64,000 bases of DNA from Alteromonas sp. M12 (GTDB taxonomy: Bacteria; Pseudomonadota; Gammaproteobacteria; Enterobacterales; Alteromonadaceae). Position 1 is the stretch's first letter; the number at the start of each line of letters is the position of its first letter. The position numbers and the translations under genes were made by a program. The stretch covers positions 2,542,001 through 2,606,000 of the forward strand of contig NZ_CP144164.1 of the NCBI RefSeq assembly GCF_037478005.1. Reading direction: 5' to 3'. Positions 17,369-26,970 of this stretch are shown in pieces. The notes under the pieces were generated by a model. That model saw nothing but the letters and a program-made list of their open reading frames with translations, had not been told where the DNA came from and searched no databases.

Positions 17369-19739
17369 ATTAATTGATCTGGCAATCGACAAAACACCTA
17401 GTGGCAAGATTGGAACATCCAGTAAACATGATAGTGCTAATCGTCACGTTACAGGTAAAGCCATTTATGTTGATGATAAAAATTTACCAGCCAATACCTT
17501 ATTCGCTGCTATCGGAACCAGCAAGATCGCTTGTGGGCAGATTCAAAAACTGGACTTATCAAAAGTCTGGGCTAGCCCTGGCGTAGTCGATGTAATTACA
17601 GTTGAGGATGTTCCAGGGCACACAGACATTGGGCCTGTATTTAAAGGCGATCCCATACTCACCAGCGATCAAATTTCGTTTAATGGTCAGGCTATTTTCG
17701 CAGTTTTAGCCACATCTACTCGATTAGCTAGACAAGCTGTTCTAAACGCCGAGATTGAATATAGCCCATCATCGGCAACCTTGAGCACTGAAGAAGCTCA
17801 TCAAAAACAGGAATTTGTGCGTCCTGCGCACAAAATGCAACAGACCCTCCCATCTCAAATTAAGAACAACAATATTGAGCAAATTGAATCCTGTTTAGAG
17901 GTAGGTGGCCAAGAACATTTATACCTCGAAGGTCAAGTTTCAGTTGCTATTCCCCAAGAAGAAGATCGAATGATGATCTATACATCTAGTCAACATCCAA
18001 GCGAAGTGCAAAAATTGGTTGCTGAAGTGCTAGATGTATCAATCAACAAAGTCACCGTTGATATGCGTCGCATGGGTGGCGGATTTGGTGGTAAAGAGAC
18101 ACAAGCAGCACAATGGGCATGCATAGCCGCGATTTTGGCCCATCGTCAATCAGTGCCAGTAAAAATACGCCTACCGAGAATGCAGGATATGCAGGTGACA
18201 GGGAAACGTCACCCATTTACTAACAAATATAAAGTGAACATTGATCAAAACGGACTCATTCAATCCAGTGAATTTGAAATTAATGGTGATTGCGGACACT
18301 CCCCTGATTTATCTGATGCAATAGTTGACCGTGCAATGTTTCACGTTGACAACGGCTACTACCTCGGTCAAACCGAAGTGGTTGGACATAGATGCAGAAC
18401 CAATAAAGTATCTCATACCGCTTTCAGAGGATTTGGTGGCCCCCAAGGAATGATAGTTGCTGAAGACATGCTAGATAAGATTGCTCGGCATAGAAAAATA
18501 GACCCGCTCACTGCTAGAAAACGCAACTTGTACCAAAACGTTGGGGTAAATGAAACCCATTATGGAATGCCAATCGGGCAAAATGTTCTGCCTGATTTGC
18601 TCGAAAAATTGGAACACAGCAGTGATTATTGGAATCGCAGAAAACAAATCCAAGAATTCAATCAATCCAGCCCTATTATTAAAAAAGGTTTGGCATTAAC
18701 TCCGGTAAAATTTGGTATTTCATTTACCGCTAAACACCTTAATCAAGCGGGTGCGCTGCTGCATGTTTACACTGACGGTAGTATTCAAGTAAACCATGGC
18801 GGCACCGAAATGGGTCAAGGGTTACATACTAAAGTGGCGCAAGTGGTAGCGAACGAGTTTGGCTTGCCAATTGATAAAATAGAGGTAACAGCAACACGCA
18901 CCGATAAAGTGCCCAATACCTCTCCCACCGCTGCATCTAGTGGTACAGATATGAATGGTAAAGCCGCGCAAAATGCGTGTATTGAAATTAAACAACGTTT
19001 AGCGCCATTAATGCTCGCGCTATTCGCAAGACAATCGGCGCAACAACAAAATACAAACCAACAATCTGTAAGCGTCAATGATGTAGAGTTTGTCGATCAG
19101 CATGTTTGTATTCAGGATTTTAAAATCCCTTTTGCCGAATTGATCCAAGCAGCCTATTTTGAGCGCATATCGCTTTCAACTACCGGCTTCTACCAAACCC
19201 CAAAAATTCATTACGATCGGGAAACAGGCAAAGGGCGTCCTTTTTTCTATTTTGCTTACGGCGCCTCGTGTAGCGAAGTGCTAATTGATACCCTAACCGG
19301 TGAAATGCGAGTAGAACGTGTGGATATTCTCCATGATGTCGGTAACAGCCTCAATCCAGCCATCGACATTGGCCAAATTGAAGGAGGATTTATACAAGGC
19401 ATGGGTTGGTTGACCAGCGAAGAATTATTGTGGGATAAAACCGGTAAACTAATTAGTAATAATCCCGCAACTTATAAGATTCCAGCAATTGGTGATACCC
19501 CTAGGGAATTTAATGTCGAACTTTATCCCCACGCCAACACTGAAAATACCATATACAACTCTAAAGCGGTGGGCGAACCACCTTTGATGTTGGCGATATC
19601 CGTTTGGTGTGCAATTAAGGATGCAATTTCCAGTGTTTCTAACTATGCATTAGATCCACAATTAAATACCCCGGCCACCCCTGAGAAAATTCTAAAAGCT
19701 TGTCAAAACATCCGTACTTCGATGGACACTCCAGCATGA
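17361..19739 (+). CDS. xdhB: Xanthine dehydrogenase molybdenum-binding subunit
   Basis: 792 residues with the aldehyde oxidase/xanthine dehydrogenase a/b hammerhead near the N-terminus (GKAIYVDDKNLP). Molybdopterin-binding motifs are MGGGFGGKETQA and TAFRGFGGPQGM. The active-site Arg is in that FRGFGGPQG loop, GGTEMGQGLHTKV follows, and the catalytic Glu lies in KAVGEPPLMLA near the C-terminus. It hydroxylates hypoxanthine to xanthine and xanthine to urate. Length matches bacterial XdhB (about 780). It is translationally coupled to xdhA (8-bp overlap) and to xdhC (ATGA). Confidence 0.96.
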   Translation: MRKLIDLAIDKTPSGKIGTSSKHDSANRHVTGKAIYVDDKNLPANTLFAAIGTSKIACGQIQKLDLSKVWASPGVVDVITVEDVPGHTDIGPVFKGDPILTSDQISFNGQAIFAVLATSTRLARQAVLNAEIEYSPSSATLSTEEAHQKQEFVRPAHKMQQTLPSQIKNNNIEQIESCLEVGGQEHLYLEGQVSVAIPQEEDRMMIYTSSQHPSEVQKLVAEVLDVSINKVTVDMRRMGGGFGGKETQAAQWACIAAILAHRQSVPVKIRLPRMQDMQVTGKRHPFTNKYKVNIDQNGLIQSSEFEINGDCGHSPDLSDAIVDRAMFHVDNGYYLGQTEVVGHRCRTNKVSHTAFRGFGGPQGMIVAEDMLDKIARHRKIDPLTARKRNLYQNVGVNETHYGMPIGQNVLPDLLEKLEHSSDYWNRRKQIQEFNQSSPIIKKGLALTPVKFGISFTAKHLNQAGALLHVYTDGSIQVNHGGTEMGQGLHTKVAQVVANEFGLPIDKIEVTATRTDKVPNTSPTAASSGTDMNGKAAQNACIEIKQRLAPLMLALFARQSAQQQNTNQQSVSVNDVEFVDQHVCIQDFKIPFAELIQAAYFERISLSTTGFYQTPKIHYDRETGKGRPFFYFAYGASCSEVLIDTLTGEMRVERVDILHDVGNSLNPAIDIGQIEGGFIQGMGWLTSEELLWDKTGKLISNNPATYKIPAIGDTPREFNVELYPHANTENTIYNSKAVGEPPLMLAISVWCAIKDAISSVSNYALDPQLNTPATPEKILKACQNIRTSMDTPA

Positions 19740-20590
19740 TGAAGAACCAGTGGTTTGATGGTGTAATGCACTGCCAAAATAACGCAAAAGCTTATGTTGT
19801 GTTGACCGTAATGGGGTCTGTAGGATCAACGCCTCGAGCGCAAGGTACCAAAATGGTGGTAACCGAAGATCGGATTTTTGACACCATTGGCGGTGGTCAA
19901 CTTGAACATTTATCGATTAAAAAAGCTCGCGAATTACTCACCCTAAAAAGCCAAAGTCAACATGTAGAGTATTTTCCTTTAGGTGCTAAATTAGCCCAAT
20001 GCTGTGGCGGTGCGACTCATGTATTATTTGAAGTATTCTGCCAGCACGTTAATCAGTTAATGCTTTTCGGCGCAGGTCACGTCGCTCAGGCGCTAGTGCC
20101 GATAATATCGCAACTTCCTTTGAATATTGTCTGGGTTGATTCACGCCAAGAGATGTTTGATGAAGTAGATAAATCAGAACTTCAGTTACCCACCAATGTA
20201 AGCGCCTTAATTGCAGAAGATTGCACCGACGCTTTGGATGAATACCCAGTCAATTACGTATTGGTTATGACCCATGATCACCAATTGGATTTTGAACTGG
20301 TCCACAAAGCGTTAAATATCGATAGTGTCGAATATTTAGGTTTGATTGGTTCTGCAACAAAAGCCAAACGTTTTCGAACACGCTTAGCTAATCATGGGAT
20401 TAGCGCCCCAATGCTAGAAAAATTAGTCTGTCCTGTTGGTATTACTGATATTCCAGGTAAACGCCCTATTGAAGTTGCCGTCTCTATTGCCGGTCAACTC
20501 ATTGGCTTACTCAATAAACATGAATCAAATGAATCGCAAAATAGCCAAGCTGCTTGGTTACAAACCAAAGAAATAGCGAAATTATTATGA
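19736..20590 (+). CDS. xdhC: Xanthine dehydrogenase accessory protein XdhC
   Basis: 284 residues. The N-terminal XdhC/CoxI domain has VMGSVGSTPRAQGTKM and GGGQLEH. CCGG occurs about residue 90, as in other molybdenum-cofactor sulfurating chaperones. A Rossmann-like C-terminal domain has LFGAGHVAQALVP and LGLIGSATKAKRF. It binds molybdenum cofactor, promotes its sulfuration and delivers it to XdhB. The start at 19736 (ATG ATG) overlaps the xdhB stop. An upstream in-frame start at 19700 would lie inside xdhB and is less likely. Confidence 0.95.
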   Translation: MMKNQWFDGVMHCQNNAKAYVVLTVMGSVGSTPRAQGTKMVVTEDRIFDTIGGGQLEHLSIKKARELLTLKSQSQHVEYFPLGAKLAQCCGGATHVLFEVFCQHVNQLMLFGAGHVAQALVPIISQLPLNIVWVDSRQEMFDEVDKSELQLPTNVSALIAEDCTDALDEYPVNYVLVMTHDHQLDFELVHKALNIDSVEYLGLIGSATKAKRFRTRLANHGISAPMLEKLVCPVGITDIPGKRPIEVAVSIAGQLIGLLNKHESNESQNSQAAWLQTKEIAKLL

Positions 20591-21093
20591 CCTTAGATGA
20601 ACTCAATAAATTACCAGACCACGAAGCTTACACATGGTTTAAAAGTTGCTGTGAATCCTCTGTTTGGTCTACATTCATGGTGCAGTCTCGACCTTTCACA
20701 TCAATTGAACAAATTAACGAGGTCGCTAGTCATAAATGGCCTTCACTCACTGAGGAAGACTATTTAGAAGCCTTTAAAGCCCATCCAATGATCGGAGATA
20801 TTGCAACCTTAGAAGCTAAGTTTGCTAATACTTCCGCTTTAGCGGAACAAGAACAAGCCAGTACCATAGGCGCAGATCCAAAAGTGTTACAGGAACTTCA
20901 CCGCTTAAATCAGCAGTACCTTGAAAAAAATCAGTTTATTTTCATTATTTGTGCCACCGGACAAAGCGCTGAGAACATGTTAGCTGCGATTCAGAAGCGC
21001 ATTCATAACGATCGTAAAACTGAAATTGGGTTAGCAGCAGAGCAACAGCTAAAAATTGCACTATTAAGAATCAAAAAAGGCTTAACCGCCTAA
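20587..21093 (+). CDS. uraD: OHCU decarboxylase
   Basis: 168 residues. The UraD signature HPMIGD with the catalytic His is at about residues 68-73, preceded by SRPFTSIEQ and followed by E/Q and R residues that bind the substrate. It decarboxylates 2-oxo-4-hydroxy-4-carboxy-5-ureidoimidazoline stereospecifically to S-allantoin. The ATG at 20587 overlaps the xdhC stop by 4 bp. A GTG at 20554 would add 11 residues inside xdhC and is rejected. Confidence 0.95.
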   Translation: MTLDELNKLPDHEAYTWFKSCCESSVWSTFMVQSRPFTSIEQINEVASHKWPSLTEEDYLEAFKAHPMIGDIATLEAKFANTSALAEQEQASTIGADPKVLQELHRLNQQYLEKNQFIFIICATGQSAENMLAAIQKRIHNDRKTEIGLAAEQQLKIALLRIKKGLTA

Positions 21094-21108
21094 ACAGAGA
21101 AGAAATCT

Positions 21109-21432
21109 ATGAATAGCTTATCTAGTCACGTACTTGATACGGCAGCGGGAAAACCTGTGCCAGATTTAGCCCTACAACTCACGACTCCTGATGGCAAAAT
21201 TATTGACGCTCAAACGGATAATGATGGACGTTGTAATCAATGGAGCGACGTTAATTTTATTGCTGGTCAATATCAATTGCGCTTTTATGTAGAAACCTAT
21301 TTAATCGAAAAGCACGGTGAGAGTTTCTACCCATTCGTTGATGTCAGCTTTAATTTACCTGAAGACGGCGGCCATTATCATGTCCCTTTATTGATATCGC
21401 CGTACGGTTTCAGTAGTTACCGAGGCAGCTAA
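21109..21432 (+). CDS. uraH: 5-hydroxyisourate hydrolase
   Basis: 107 residues, transthyretin-like family. N-terminal SHVLDTAAGKPV has the catalytic His, Arg is present in the DGRCNQW region, and the family-defining C-terminal tetrapeptide YRGS is intact. It hydrolyses 5-hydroxyisourate from PuuD to OHCU, the UraD substrate. There is no signal peptide, so it is cytoplasmic, unlike periplasmic HiuH forms. It sits between uraD and guaD at short spacing. Confidence 0.96.
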   Translation: MNSLSSHVLDTAAGKPVPDLALQLTTPDGKIIDAQTDNDGRCNQWSDVNFIAGQYQLRFYVETYLIEKHGESFYPFVDVSFNLPEDGGHYHVPLLISPYGFSSYRGS

Positions 21433-21438
21433 TACTAT

Positions 21439-22767
21439 ATGAAATCAGATTTACAAATATTTCGCAGTAGTATTTTGCACTTCCCTTTGACAACAAGCTC
21501 TCCAGATGAGGGTTACGCGTTCTATAAGGACGGTTATTTGGTTACGCGTAACGGTAAAATCGAAGCAATTGGCCACTATTCAGCGTTGCCCGACGAGTAT
21601 GTGTCTTTAGCGGTTGAAGACTACCGAGGTAAGTTGTTAGTTCCAGGCTTCATTGATAGCCATTTACATTTCCCACAGACCGAGATGATAGCTAGCTATG
21701 GTGAACAGTTACTGCAATGGTTACAGAACTTTACTTTCCCAACAGAAACTAAGTTTCAGAACCATGACTATGCCCATGCCATGGCTGAGTTATTTTTAAG
21801 CCAGTTATTTTGTAACGGAACCACTACTGCAATGGTGTATTCCAGCGTGCATAAGCAAGCTACGGATGCACTTTTTAGCGCCGCGACTGCACATCAAATG
21901 GCGCTGATTGCTGGTAAAGTCTGCATGGACCGAAACTGTCCTGAAGATTTACAAGACTGTCCAACGTCAGCGCAAAAAGACAGCGCTGAACTGATTGAAA
22001 AATGGCATAACAAAAATCGCACTAAATACGCGTTAACACCAAGATTCGCACCAACAAGCACTGAAGCGCAGTTAGCGTCTTTAGGCGAATTAGCGCAACA
22101 ATACCAAGATGTATATATTCAAACTCACCTATCTGAGAATATGCATGAAATTGCGTGGGTAAAAGAACTTTATCCACAACATCAACACTATTTAGATGTA
22201 TATGATCATCATCACCTAGTCAGAAAAGGCAGTGTGTTTGGTCATTGTATTCATTTACAGCAAGCTGAATGGGATTTATTGGCGCAAACACAAGCAACTA
22301 TTGCCTTTTGCCCCTCTTCTAATTTGTTCTTAGGCAGCGGCTTATTTAACCTAGACAAAGCAAGGCAATCATCTGTAAATGTCGCGTTGGCGACCGATGT
22401 TGGTGCCGGCACTTCGTTTAATATGCTAAGGACCATGGGGGATGCTTATAAAGTTTGCCAACTTAATCATTGTAAGCTGTCTGCATTAAGTGGCCTTTAT
22501 ATGATGACCCAAGGTACCGCAGCGTCATTAGATCTGGAACATAGTATTGGTAATTTAAATCCAGGTAGTCATGCAGATTTTGTCGTACTGGATCCTAAAT
22601 TTAGTCAGCTTAGTGAAATAAGAACAGATTCTTTAATAACAGAAGGGACTGTCAACTTACCCTCTGATGTGTTATTTGCATTGAGCATGTTGGCAGATGA
22701 AAGAACCACTGAAGCCACTTACATCGCCGGAAAAGCGGTGTTTAAACAACCCACGAGGAGCAATTAA
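21439..22767 (+). CDS. guaD: Guanine deaminase
   Basis: 442 residues of the amidohydrolase superfamily. Zinc ligands are in IDSHLHFPQ (about residues 72-80), QTHLSEN, GHCIHL and ATDVGAGTSFN. The family segment SYGEQLLQWL for guanine recognition is present. It converts guanine to xanthine and ammonia, supplying XdhAB. Spacing to uraH is only 6 nt, and its stop is immediately followed by the puuD ATG. Confidence 0.95.
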   Translation: MKSDLQIFRSSILHFPLTTSSPDEGYAFYKDGYLVTRNGKIEAIGHYSALPDEYVSLAVEDYRGKLLVPGFIDSHLHFPQTEMIASYGEQLLQWLQNFTFPTETKFQNHDYAHAMAELFLSQLFCNGTTTAMVYSSVHKQATDALFSAATAHQMALIAGKVCMDRNCPEDLQDCPTSAQKDSAELIEKWHNKNRTKYALTPRFAPTSTEAQLASLGELAQQYQDVYIQTHLSENMHEIAWVKELYPQHQHYLDVYDHHHLVRKGSVFGHCIHLQQAEWDLLAQTQATIAFCPSSNLFLGSGLFNLDKARQSSVNVALATDVGAGTSFNMLRTMGDAYKVCQLNHCKLSALSGLYMMTQGTAASLDLEHSIGNLNPGSHADFVVLDPKFSQLSEIRTDSLITEGTVNLPSDVLFALSMLADERTTEATYIAGKAVFKQPTRSN

Positions 22768-23967
22768 ATGGTTTGGATGGACTGGGTATCGTTGTTTATT
22801 CGTTGGTTTCACGTTATCGCGGGTGTGGCTTGGATTGGCGCATCATTTTACTTTATTTGGTTAGATAACAACTTACAGCAACCACCGGAATGGAAAAAGA
22901 ACAAAGGCATTAAAGGCGATTTGTGGGCGGTTCATGGAGGTGGCTTTTACGAAGTCGCTAAATATCAATACGGCCCTGAAAAAATCCCAGAAACCTTACA
23001 TTGGTTTAAATGGGAAGCCTATACCACTTGGATAAGTGGATTTAGTTTACTTATTTTAGTTTATTACTTTGGGGCGTCTGCTTTTTTAATCGATCCTAAT
23101 GTTATGGAGTTAACCCAAAGCCAAGCTGTATTAATGGGTTTAGGGTTAATATTTGGCGGCATGTTGATATATGAAGTAGCTTGCCGCAGTCCGTTAGCAA
23201 AAAGCCCATTGTTATTCGCGATCTTTCTATTAATACTGTTAACGGTTGCGGCTTGGTTGGCAACCCAATGGTTTAGCGGGCGTGGCGCTTACATACATAT
23301 TGGAGCGCTGATTGGAACTATCATGGTGGCAAACGTCTTCTTGCAAATCATGCCGTCACAAAGAGCCATGGTTGATGCCGTAAAGAACAAACAAGAGGTC
23401 GACCCAAGCTGGGGAGAGAAAGCTAAGTTACGCTCAGTACACAACAACTACCTCACCCTACCTATCTTGTTCATCATGATTAGCAATCATTATCCCATGA
23501 CTTATTTACACGAGCAGAACTGGCTAGTGTTGATAGCACTATGTGTGGTTTCGGCATGGATAAGACACTTTTTCAATTTAAAACATCTCGGTGTATTTAA
23601 ACCTTCAATCTTAATTAGTGGTGCTGTGGCTATGCTGGCAATTGCAATTTGGGTTTCTGCTCCGAATATATTAACCACATCAGAGCCACAAACTAAGCAA
23701 GGCACGGAATTAGTCTCTCAAAGCCAAGTGAAACAAGTGTTAGATAGCCACTGCGTTTCTTGTCATTCAAAAACACCAACAGACCCCATGTTTCCGTCGC
23801 CTCCACTGGGCTTAGTTATGGATGATTGGAAAGATGTGGAAAACAAATTAAGCGTCATTTATCAACGGGTATTCGTGACTCGTGATATGCCCTTTTTAAA
23901 TAAAACTCAAATGACAAATGAAGAGCGAAAACTAGTAGCAGATTGGTACCTGCAAAATTTAAATTAA
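22768..23967 (+). CDS. puuD: Urate hydroxylase PuuD (membrane protein with cytochrome c tail)
   Basis: 399 residues. About eight transmembrane helices form the N-terminal urate-oxidising domain (RWFHVIAGVAWIGASFYF at about 12-29, then WAVHGGGFYEV). A C-terminal cytochrome c-like domain follows, with a single CVSCH haem site at residues 329-333 facing the periplasm. It oxidises urate to 5-hydroxyisourate and passes electrons to the respiratory chain, so no O2-dependent uricase or HpxO is needed. GGAG precedes the ATG. The stop codon overlaps that of the converging hutG gene, with no space for a terminator. Confidence 0.95.
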   Translation: MVWMDWVSLFIRWFHVIAGVAWIGASFYFIWLDNNLQQPPEWKKNKGIKGDLWAVHGGGFYEVAKYQYGPEKIPETLHWFKWEAYTTWISGFSLLILVYYFGASAFLIDPNVMELTQSQAVLMGLGLIFGGMLIYEVACRSPLAKSPLLFAIFLLILLTVAAWLATQWFSGRGAYIHIGALIGTIMVANVFLQIMPSQRAMVDAVKNKQEVDPSWGEKAKLRSVHNNYLTLPILFIMISNHYPMTYLHEQNWLVLIALCVVSAWIRHFFNLKHLGVFKPSILISGAVAMLAIAIWVSAPNILTTSEPQTKQGTELVSQSQVKQVLDSHCVSCHSKTPTDPMFPSPPLGLVMDDWKDVENKLSVIYQRVFVTRDMPFLNKTQMTNEERKLVADWYLQNLN

Positions 23968-24929
23968 ACGCTATTGTCGATACTCTCTGCTTTTGCATGA
24001 ACTGATTCAAACAAAATACGAGCCGCTAACTTAGCGGTTCGAGAATCAATATCGAATACTGGATTCAGTTCTGCAATATCCATTAACCTCCATTTAAAAT
24101 TCATTTGTACTTGCTGGGTGCTCAACCATCGAATGATGGATATAACAAAAGGCAGCGAAATACCGAAAGAGCTTGGCGCGCTAACACCAGGAGCAAGGGA
24201 CGCAGAAAAAGCGTCTAAACAAACAGTAACATAAAGTTCGTCAACCTCTTGCAGCATAGGTGTAAGCAACGATTTCGCCGCATCTAACTGACAATCTTCA
24301 TCTAATAAATAGCCTACCTTTAGTGTTTGCGCGCATTGAAACAATGCTTGCGTATTAGCCGGTTTAGCAACGCCCAAACAGGTATAATGAAATGCGTCAG
24401 TGTATTGTTTACAAGCTTGCGCTATTTGGTAAAAAGCGGTACCAGAACTTGCATTAGGCGACGGTATGCGCAAGTCAAAATGCGCGTCGAAATTGATAAT
24501 GCCTATTTTAGGTTTTGTTTTAGCCTGCACATTTTTGCGTAAGCCAGAGTAACTGGCCAAGGCAATTTCGTGTCCGCCGCCCAAACCAATTACAAACGCT
24601 GATGAATTTAACGCAGCATTAATTTGTTGAGAATAATTGTGTTGCGCTTCTTCCAGGTTATGCTGGGAGTCCACGTTTCCCAGATCTTTAATTGATTTGT
24701 CTAAATGCCAAGCCAAACTACACAGACTAGCGCGAATCGCGTTAGGACCGGCTTTCGCCCCTACTCGGCCTTTATTGACTGCCACACCAAGATCACAACT
24801 AAATCCCAATAAAGCGATATCCGTTTGCGACGTGGTTTGTTCCATGACTTGATGCCAGCGACGGCTGTTAATTCCGCCTTCATTGTCGACTCGTCCAGTC
24901 CAATGAAAATGAGAATTTTGACTAAACAA
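23964..24929 (-). CDS. hutG: Formimidoylglutamase
   Basis: About 321 residues, arginase/ureohydrolase fold. Mn ligands are in GGGHE (about residue 131), NFDAHFDLR and CLDAFSAS. It hydrolyses N-formimino-L-glutamate to glutamate and formamide, the last Hut step. No ATG lies at the start. TTG at 24929 is chosen because GGAGG (minus strand) lies 5 nt ahead. An upstream TTG at 24941 would place the ribosome binding site inside the gene. It overlaps hutI by 8 bp. Confidence 0.92.
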   Translation of the reverse strand: MFSQNSHFHWTGRVDNEGGINSRRWHQVMEQTTSQTDIALLGFSCDLGVAVNKGRVGAKAGPNAIRASLCSLAWHLDKSIKDLGNVDSQHNLEEAQHNYSQQINAALNSSAFVIGLGGGHEIALASYSGLRKNVQAKTKPKIGIINFDAHFDLRIPSPNASSGTAFYQIAQACKQYTDAFHYTCLGVAKPANTQALFQCAQTLKVGYLLDEDCQLDAAKSLLTPMLQEVDELYVTVCLDAFSASLAPGVSAPSSFGISLPFVISIIRWLSTQQVQMNFKWRLMDIAELNPVFDIDSRTAKLAARILFESVHAKAESIDNSV

Positions 24930-26133
24930 GCTTGCCTCCAAACCATTTACTAACGGGTTTGTATTGATTTACTGTATAAACGAGTTGCGCTGGATGGGAA
25001 ATATCCCATAAACACAAATCGGCTCGGCACCCAGCTTTTATTTCTCCTCGGTCTTTTAAGCCTAACGCTTTGGCAGCGTTTACGGTAATGCCTCGCAATG
25101 CTTCTTCAGGGGTTAGTGCGAATAACACACAAGCCATGTTGGCACAGGTGAGAATTGATGCGATAGGAGAACTTCCGGGGTTTAAATCGGTGGCTATAGC
25201 CATTGGTACTTGTTGCTTTCGTAATGCTTCAATGGGCGGCTTCTGTGTTTCATTTAGAAAGTAAAACGCGCCAGGAAGCAAAACTGCAACAGTATCGGAT
25301 AGCTTTAAATTAAATACATCAGATGCAGGCAGATATTCAATGTGATCAACGGATAAAGCATGATAATCACATGCTAACTTCGCACCTTTTAAATCACTAA
25401 GTTGTTCTACATGAGCTTTAATCGTTAGCCCAAACTGTTGAGCAGCTTTAAATACTCGCTCACATTGAGCTGGACTAAAACCGATACTTTCACAAAACAC
25501 ATCCACACTGTCAGCTAACTTTAATTCGCTTATTTTAGGCATGACCTCCTCACAAACGAAATCAATATAAGCATCCGCGTCCTGAGCGAATTCGGCTGGC
25601 AACGCATGGGCACCCAAGTAAGTTGCAAGAATCTTAACGGGTAATTCGTCACTTAATTTTTTCGCAACTTGTAGCATTTTTATTTCAGTGTCTAAGTCCA
25701 AACCGTAACCTGACTTTACTTCCAACGTTGTGACACCTTCATTGACTAACGCAGTAGCCCTTAATATTGCAGACGCTAATAACTCATCTGCTGTCGCTTT
25801 ACGGGTAGCGCTTACGGTACTTTTTATGCCACCACCTTTAGCAGCAATACTTTGATAACTTTCACCGTTGAGTCGCCTTTCAAATTCATTGGCACGGTCA
25901 CCGCCATACACTAGATGAGTATGACAATCGATAAAGCCGGGTAATATCCACTTTCCACCGCCATCAAATTTGCTTTTCGCATTTCCAGAAAAATTAGACA
26001 ATTCACCAACATAAACGATGCGCTCGCCGTCTATTGCGATGCAGCCATTTTTTATTTCGCCATAGGGGGCAGAGCCAGTCAACATAGTAGCTATTTGAAC
26101 GTTGTAAATAAGGTAATCGCAGGGATTCGACAT
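24922..26133 (-). CDS. hutI: Imidazolonepropionase
   Basis: 403 residues of the amidohydrolase superfamily. Metal ligands are in DCHTHLVYGG (about residues 71-80) and in KAHVEQL. KSGYGLD, the substrate-binding Tyr segment, and ATDLNPGSSP are present, as in HutI. It hydrolyses 4-imidazolone-5-propionate to N-formimino-glutamate. ATG at 26133 is preferred; a GTG at 26157 would add eight residues. It is the first gene of the leftward hutI-hutG operon, 48 bp from the HutC operator. Confidence 0.95.
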   Translation of the reverse strand: MSNPCDYLIYNVQIATMLTGSAPYGEIKNGCIAIDGERIVYVGELSNFSGNAKSKFDGGGKWILPGFIDCHTHLVYGGDRANEFERRLNGESYQSIAAKGGGIKSTVSATRKATADELLASAILRATALVNEGVTTLEVKSGYGLDLDTEIKMLQVAKKLSDELPVKILATYLGAHALPAEFAQDADAYIDFVCEEVMPKISELKLADSVDVFCESIGFSPAQCERVFKAAQQFGLTIKAHVEQLSDLKGAKLACDYHALSVDHIEYLPASDVFNLKLSDTVAVLLPGAFYFLNETQKPPIEALRKQQVPMAIATDLNPGSSPIASILTCANMACVLFALTPEEALRGITVNAAKALGLKDRGEIKAGCRADLCLWDISHPAQLVYTVNQYKPVSKWFGGKLV

Positions 26134-26180
26134 AAGATCTCTATAGTACCGTTGCACGAGTAATCAGTGTACTTGCGGTA

Positions 26181-26196
26181 ACTTGTATATACAAGT
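26181..26196. promoter_or_regulatory. HutC operator between hutI and hutC
   Basis: ACTTGTATATACAAGT is a perfect 16-bp palindrome. It contains the CTTGTAT-x-TACAAG-type sequence bound by Pseudomonas HutC. It lies between the divergent hutI (start 26133) and hutC (start 26232), so it can repress both arms and is relieved by urocanate. Confidence 0.85.
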
Positions 26197-26231
26197 AAGA
26201 TGCATTTTATTTACAATTAAATAACAAGTTA

Positions 26232-26939
26232 ATGGCCTCACATTTTGTCAAAATAAAATCCCATCTATTGGCACAAATAGCCAATGGCACAATGCAGCAT
26301 GGGGATAAGGTTCCTTCTGAAAATAAACTAGCTGAGCAATTTAGTGTTAGCCGGATGACGGCACGAAGAGCGCTGACAGATTTAGTTAACGAAGGGATCT
26401 TATTACGTTCGCAAGGTTTAGGAACCTTTGTGAATGATCAGCGACCTATGAGTTCAATGTTAGAAATTAATAGTATTGATGACGAAGTTTTAAAACGGGG
26501 TCATAGTTATTCGAATCAGGTGATATGCCAACAAAAAATATTTGCCAATACACATCAAGCAAATTTGTTAGGGATGGCTGTCGGGTCTCTTGTTTACAAT
26601 ACTAAAATAATTCACCTAGAAAACGATACGCCTATTCAATTAGAAGACCGTTTAGTAAATCCTCATTATGCACAAGATTACATCGAGCAGGATTTTAACA
26701 ATACAACGGCTAATCGCTATCTTAATCAGGTTGCCCCACTAACCGAAGCAGACCATGTAATAGAAGCTTTATTACCTACACCAGACATTGCAGCGGCACT
26801 ATCTGTTGCTATAGAACAACCTTGTTTATTGATTTCACGTCGTACCTTTTCAGCTAAAGGCATAGTGAGTTTTGCCAGCCTTTACCATCCAGGCAATCGA
26901 TATCGATTGGGTGGCCACCTAGACTTTCAGGCTCTTTAA
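26232..26939 (+). CDS. hutC: Histidine-utilisation repressor HutC (GntR family)
   Basis: 235 residues. The GntR winged-helix is at about residues 5-70 ([20 protein letters not shown], then [20 protein letters not shown]). The C-terminal UTRA ligand domain has [16 protein letters not shown] and typical HutC residues at [13 protein letters not shown]. Urocanate is the known inducer in the family. It is co-directional with hutU and hutH and lies 36 bp from the perfect operator, so it is self-regulated. Confidence 0.94.
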   Translation: MASHFVKIKSHLLAQIANGTMQHGDKVPSENKLAEQFSVSRMTARRALTDLVNEGILLRSQGLGTFVNDQRPMSSMLEINSIDDEVLKRGHSYSNQVICQQKIFANTHQANLLGMAVGSLVYNTKIIHLENDTPIQLEDRLVNPHYAQDYIEQDFNNTTANRYLNQVAPLTEADHVIEALLPTPDIAAALSVAIEQPCLLISRRTFSAKGIVSFASLYHPGNRYRLGGHLDFQAL

Positions 26940-26970
26940 CAAGAGTCCTCTAATTGAGAGACATTCAAGC

